Shown here piece by piece: positions 61,451-64,000 of a DNA stretch of 64,000 nucleotides; position 1 is the stretch's first letter; each line of letters starts with the position of its first letter. Source of the DNA: Neorhizobium galegae bv. officinalis (GTDB lineage: Bacteria; Pseudomonadota; Alphaproteobacteria; Rhizobiales; Rhizobiaceae); the NCBI GenBank assembly GCA_000985875.1, contig CCRI01000011.1, positions 1 to 64,000 of the forward strand, read 5' to 3'. A program made the translations under genes and the position numbers. Below the pieces are notes generated by a model. It saw nothing but the letters and a program-made list of their open reading frames with translations. It had not been told where the DNA came from and did no database searches.

Positions 61451-61699
61451 ATGCGCGTCACCGAAAAAGGCCAGGTTACGATCCCGAAAAATGTCCGCTC
61501 CAATCTGGGGATTGAACCGGGCAGCGAGGTGGAATTTGTTCTTCGCGAGGGTGAAGCCGTGCTTCGCCGTGTTGAGCCGTCTCGTGAGGAAGCCGAACGC
61601 AATGTTCGCATGCTCATGGATCACCTCAGGCGGCATCAAGGGTCCATGTCTCTCGGCGATATGAGTGGCGAGGAATTTTATCGTCTTCTGAGAGACTGA
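61451..61699 (+). CDS. AbrB/SpoVT-type antitoxin (VapB-like), ruvC-ruvA gap
   Basis: An 82-residue protein with the swapped-hairpin DNA-binding domain: MRVTEKGQVTIPKNVRSNLG and EPGSEVEFVLREGEAVLRRVE. The C-terminal part (about 45-82) would bind the toxin. Start: ATG 61451, GAGG 7 bases upstream. It precedes the PIN toxin gene by 4 bases. Probable autorepressor at the 61429 palindrome. Confidence 0.87.
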   Translation: MRVTEKGQVTIPKNVRSNLGIEPGSEVEFVLREGEAVLRRVEPSREEAERNVRMLMDHLRRHQGSMSLGDMSGEEFYRLLRD

Positions 61700-61703
61700 T
61701 CGC

Positions 61704-62117
61704 ATGGCGACCCTTGTCGATACCAATGTCCTGATCGACGTGTTCCACACGCGGAGCGCCTTCACCGAATGGTCGACCGAACAATTGGCGGCTGCCCAGA
61801 CAAACGGGCCGCTGCTGATCAATCCGTTGATTTATGCGGAAATGGCCGCCGGTTACGCGACGAGCGAGGAGCTGGAATCGGCACTTGCGCCCAGTCTTTT
61901 CCGGCGGGAGGATCTCCCTTGGCAGGCGGCCTACGCGGCAGGCCACGCCTTTTTGCAATACCGCCGCCTGGGCGGGGACAAACGTTCGCCGCTTCCCGAT
62001 TTCTACATTGGTGCCCATGCGATGGTCAAAGGCTACAGGCTGCTCAGCCGGGATGTCGCTAGGTACCGGACCTATTTTCCCTTGATTTCGCTCATCTCTC
62101 CCGAAACCCATCCCTGA
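61704..62117 (+). CDS. PIN-domain ribonuclease toxin (VapC-like), ruvC-ruvA gap
   Basis: A 137-residue PIN protein: Asp6 in LVDTNVLIDVF, Glu46 in NPLIYAEM, Asp99 in SPLPDFYIGAHA and Asp117 in LLSRDVARYRTYFP, all four acids present. VapC toxins cut tRNA or rRNA sites. It lies 12 bases before the ruvA ATG, so the module is fully inside the ruv operon. Confidence 0.87.
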   Translation: MATLVDTNVLIDVFHTRSAFTEWSTEQLAAAQTNGPLLINPLIYAEMAAGYATSEELESALAPSLFRREDLPWQAAYAAGHAFLQYRRLGGDKRSPLPDFYIGAHAMVKGYRLLSRDVARYRTYFPLISLISPETHP

Positions 62118-62129
62118 CGGACATCTTTC

Positions 62130-62747
62130 ATGATCGGCAAGCTCAAAGGCACTATCGACGAGATCGGCGACGACTACGTGCTCGTCGACGTTCATGGCGT
62201 TTGTTACGAAGTCTTCTGCTCGTCGCGGGTGCTGTCGAAGATGGGGTCCGCCGGCGAAGCGGTGGTGCTGTTCATCGAGACCTATGTGCGCGAGGATCAG
62301 TTCAAGCTGTTCGGCTTCCTGACGGCGCTGGAGCGGGAATGGTTCAATCTGCTGCAGAGCGTGCAGGGCGTCGGCGCCAAGGTGGCGCTTGCCGTGCTCT
62401 CGACCCTGACGCCCTCCGAGCTTGCCAACGCCATCGCGCTGCAGGACAAGACGACGGTCTCGCGCGCGCCGGGTGTCGGGCCGAAGGTGGCGGTGCGTAT
62501 CGTCACCGAACTCAAGAACAAGGCGCCCGCTTTTGCCGGCGAGGCTTCGGGCAATATCGGCCTTAAGCAGGAGCTCGGCGAGGGCGTGGCGGCGGCACCG
62601 GTCGCCGACGCCGTCTCGGCGCTCACCAATCTCGGTTATTCGCGAGACCAGGCCGCGAACGCGGTTGCGGCGGCGCTCAAGAACGGCGGCGAGGGGGGCG
62701 ATAGCGCCAAGCTCATAAGGCTGGGGTTGAAGGAACTGGCGCGGTGA
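62130..62747 (+). CDS. ruvA: Holliday junction branch-migration protein RuvA
   Basis: A 205-residue protein: N-terminal OB-fold (MIGKLKGTIDEIGDDYVLVD), tandem helix-hairpin-helix (LQSVQGVGAKVALAVLS and APGVGPKVAVRIVTELKNK), then C-terminal RuvB-binding helix (DAVSALTNLGYSRDQAANAV). It holds the junction for RuvB. It starts 12 bases after the first VapC gene. Confidence 0.96.
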   Translation: MIGKLKGTIDEIGDDYVLVDVHGVCYEVFCSSRVLSKMGSAGEAVVLFIETYVREDQFKLFGFLTALEREWFNLLQSVQGVGAKVALAVLSTLTPSELANAIALQDKTTVSRAPGVGPKVAVRIVTELKNKAPAFAGEASGNIGLKQELGEGVAAAPVADAVSALTNLGYSRDQAANAVAAALKNGGEGGDSAKLIRLGLKELAR

Positions 62748-62756
62748 TTGGATAAT

Positions 62757-62785
62757 TTGTGATTTTGTCGGAATAATCGTATTAT
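62757..62785 (+). promoter_or_regulatory. Internal promoter in the ruvA-ruvB gap
   Basis: TTGTGA (62757-62762), 17-base spacer and TATTAT (62780-62785). It is next to the AATAAT-CGT-ATTATT palindrome at 62772-62786, which overlaps its -10 box. Confidence 0.6.
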
Positions 62786-62786
62786 T
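62772..62786. promoter_or_regulatory. Palindrome AATAAT-CGT-ATTATT, likely second antitoxin operator
   Basis: Perfect six-base arms around CGT. With a one-base gap it extends to CGGAATAAT/ATTATTTCCG. It overlaps the -10 box, 35 bases before the second antitoxin ATG. Confidence 0.55.
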
Positions 62787-62820
62787 TCCGCCAATTGTAG
62801 TTTTGTTGGAGAAGTGCGCC

Positions 62821-63105
62821 ATGGGTTGGACGCTTACGCTTTCTGCCAAGGGGCAGCTGACGATACCCAAAGACGTGCGGGAGATGATCAATTTGCATCC
62901 GGGGGATGAGGTTGTTTATTCGGTTGTGAACGGAGATCTCGTGATCACGCCAAAAAACATCGATTTCGGCGATCTTGTCGGTCTTCTTGGCAACCCACCG
63001 AACGGGCCTGCAACATTGGAGGAAATCGATGCCGCCGTGATGACCGCTGGCGGAGCCAACGTCCTCGATACCGGCGACGATGAACAGGCGGATGCAGCAG
63101 AATGA
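62821..63105 (+). CDS. AbrB/SpoVT-type antitoxin (VapB-like), ruvA-ruvB gap
   Basis: I start at ATG 62821 (MGWTLTLSAKGQLTIPKDVR; GGAGAAG upstream), giving 94 residues. The AbrB fold is clear (LSAKGQLTIPKDVREM, LHPGDEVVYSVVNGDLVITP). The C-terminus is acidic (TGDDEQADAAE), suited to binding the basic PIN toxin. TGA overlaps the next ATG. AT-richer than ruvA and ruvB. Confidence 0.87.
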   Translation: MGWTLTLSAKGQLTIPKDVREMINLHPGDEVVYSVVNGDLVITPKNIDFGDLVGLLGNPPNGPATLEEIDAAVMTAGGANVLDTGDDEQADAAE

Positions 63106-63506
63106 CCTTGCTGGGACTTGATACCAACGTCATTTTGCGAACGCTGATCGCGGATAACGCACACCAAGTTGCGGCCGTGGCGGAGTTTGCAAAAGGACTG
63201 GGCCGAGAATATTCTGCTTTCGTGACACTGATCAGCCTGCTCGAACTCGATTGGGCCCTTCGTTCCCAATACGGTTTCAAGAAGAAGGAAGTCGTACTTT
63301 CCATTGGAAAGCTGCTGCGGACGCGCGGGCTTGTCATAGAAAACCAGGCCCTTGTCGTCGCTGCGCTCTGGCAGGTTGAAAACACGAACGTGGATTTCGC
63401 AGACGCCCTCATCGCCGGGCGCTCACTGGAAGAGGGATGCAAATCCATTAAAACCTTCGATAAAAAGGCGGCTTCGCACGTCCCCGGAATGGAATTTCTC
63501 GCATGA
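63102..63506 (+). CDS. PIN-domain ribonuclease toxin (VapC-like), ruvA-ruvB gap
   Basis: A 134-residue PIN protein: Asp7 in LLGLDTNVILRTL, Glu48 in LISLLELDWAL and Asp98/Asp101 in NVDFADALIAGR; TFDKKA at 118 is the usual last motif. Its ATG overlaps the antitoxin stop and its TGA overlaps the ruvB ATG, so antitoxin, toxin and ruvB are all ATGA-coupled. It is a different subtype from the first VapC: motifs match but the flanking sequence does not. Confidence 0.87.
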   Translation: MTLLGLDTNVILRTLIADNAHQVAAVAEFAKGLGREYSAFVTLISLLELDWALRSQYGFKKKEVVLSIGKLLRTRGLVIENQALVVAALWQVENTNVDFADALIAGRSLEEGCKSIKTFDKKAASHVPGMEFLA

Positions 63507-64000
63507 GTGAACCCGCCCGCCTGATAACGCCGGAAAAGCGGGGCGAAGATCTGGATACGACGCTGCGCCCTCAGTCGCTGGACGAATTCACCGGCCAGGC
63601 GGAGGCGCGCGCCAACCTGAAGGTGTTCATCGAGGCGGCGAAGAACCGTGGCGAGGCGCTGGACCACGTGCTGTTCGTCGGCCCGCCGGGCCTCGGCAAG
63701 ACGACGCTGGCGCAGATCATGGCCAAGGAACTTGGCGTCAATTTCCGCTCGACCTCCGGCCCGGTCATCGCCAAGGCGGGCGATCTCGCGGCGCTGCTCA
63801 CCAATCTCGAAGAGCGCGATGTGCTCTTCATCGACGAAATCCACCGGCTCAATCCGGCGGTCGAGGAAATCCTCTATCCGGCGATGGAGGATTTCCAGCT
63901 CGACCTGATCATCGGCGAAGGCCCGGCGGCGCGGTCTGTGAAGATCGATCTGTCGAAGTTCACGCTGGTCGCGGCCACCACGCGTCTTGGCCTGCTCACC
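63503..64000 (+). CDS. ruvB: RuvB, Holliday junction helicase ATPase, truncated by window end
   Basis: The first 166 residues are visible. Features: RLITPEKRGED, LRPQSLDEFTGQ, Walker A FVGPPGLGKTTLA (60-67), RSTSGPVIAKAGDLAALLT, Walker B LFIDEIHRLN (108-117), and IIGEGPAARSVKIDLSKFTLVA. RuvB drives branch migration on RuvA-bound junctions. Its ATG (63503) overlaps the toxin TGA. The rest lies beyond 64000. Confidence 0.96.
   Translation, partial: MSEPARLITPEKRGEDLDTTLRPQSLDEFTGQAEARANLKVFIEAAKNRGEALDHVLFVGPPGLGKTTLAQIMAKELGVNFRSTSGPVIAKAGDLAALLTNLEERDVLFIDEIHRLNPAVEEILYPAMEDFQLDLIIGEGPAARSVKIDLSKFTLVAATTRLGLLT

Overview
The window looks like a chromosomal segment from a Rhizobiaceae alphaproteobacterium (Rhizobium, Neorhizobium or Agrobacterium-like). 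This is inferred from GC-rich codon use and from family content: an Omp10-type lipoprotein, a rhizobial homospermidine synthase, GapR, a DUF1036 gene overlapping pyruvate kinase, an RcdA homologue behind a CtrA-type box, cysteine-free ribosomal proteins L31 and L36, and 6S RNA after zapA. No rRNA, tRNA, CRISPR array, insertion sequence or integrase was found. Most of the window is core genome in short, often overlapping operons.

Layout. 0-7 kb: a truncated periplasmic 5'-nucleotidase, omp10, hss, a ParDE/RelBE-type toxin-antitoxin pair and a pabB-pabC-DUF4440 operon. 7-16.5 kb: oligoendopeptidase F, an NtrC-class sigma-54 activator, a DUF882 (M15-like) envelope protein, gapR, DUF1244, an N-formylglutamate amidohydrolase, then DUF1036-pyk. 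16.5-25.3 kb: a small hydrolase/TPR cluster, rpmJ, purE-purK, two YdcH-type proteins, an ArsR regulator, a TauE exporter, a ThiE-like protein and a Sel1 protein. 25.4-37.5 kb: suhB, a non-flagellar MotA/MotB-like pair, a glycoamylase-fold protein, an MsbA-like exporter, rpmE, a small-molecule-kinase-like P-loop protein, rcdA, an MFS transporter and PhzF. 37.6-47.4 kb: central carbon genes tkt, gap, pgk and class I fba on the minus strand. Between gap and pgk lie a NhaP2-like antiporter and a visibly AT-richer plus-strand gene that joins a PD-(D/E)XK nuclease-like domain to an ImmA/IrrE metallopeptidase domain. 47.7-57 kb: zapA, 6S RNA, corC-like, 5-FCL, ymdB, a nucleotidyltransferase/HNH gene pair, a DEAD-box helicase and assorted hydrolases. 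57-64 kb: yebC, a luciferase-like monooxygenase, a chemoreceptor-like protein, then ruvC-ruvA-ruvB with a VapBC-type module in each gap between ruv genes.

Most notable points. (1) The nuclease-metallopeptidase fusion is a good candidate for an undescribed single-gene defence or stress module. (2) Two toxin-antitoxin modules are built into the ruvCAB locus. The first sits behind a perfect GTTC-N7-GTTC LexA-type box and a 21-bp palindrome; the second has its own promoter and operator and overlaps ruvB. This would couple Holliday-junction repair, SOS and toxin-antitoxin control. (3) A perfect TTAA-N7-TTAA CtrA-type box lies upstream of rcdA. (4) A 27-bp palindrome lies upstream of fba. (5) A translationally coupled nucleotidyltransferase/HNH pair has no known role. 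All function calls come from reading motifs; no database search was run.
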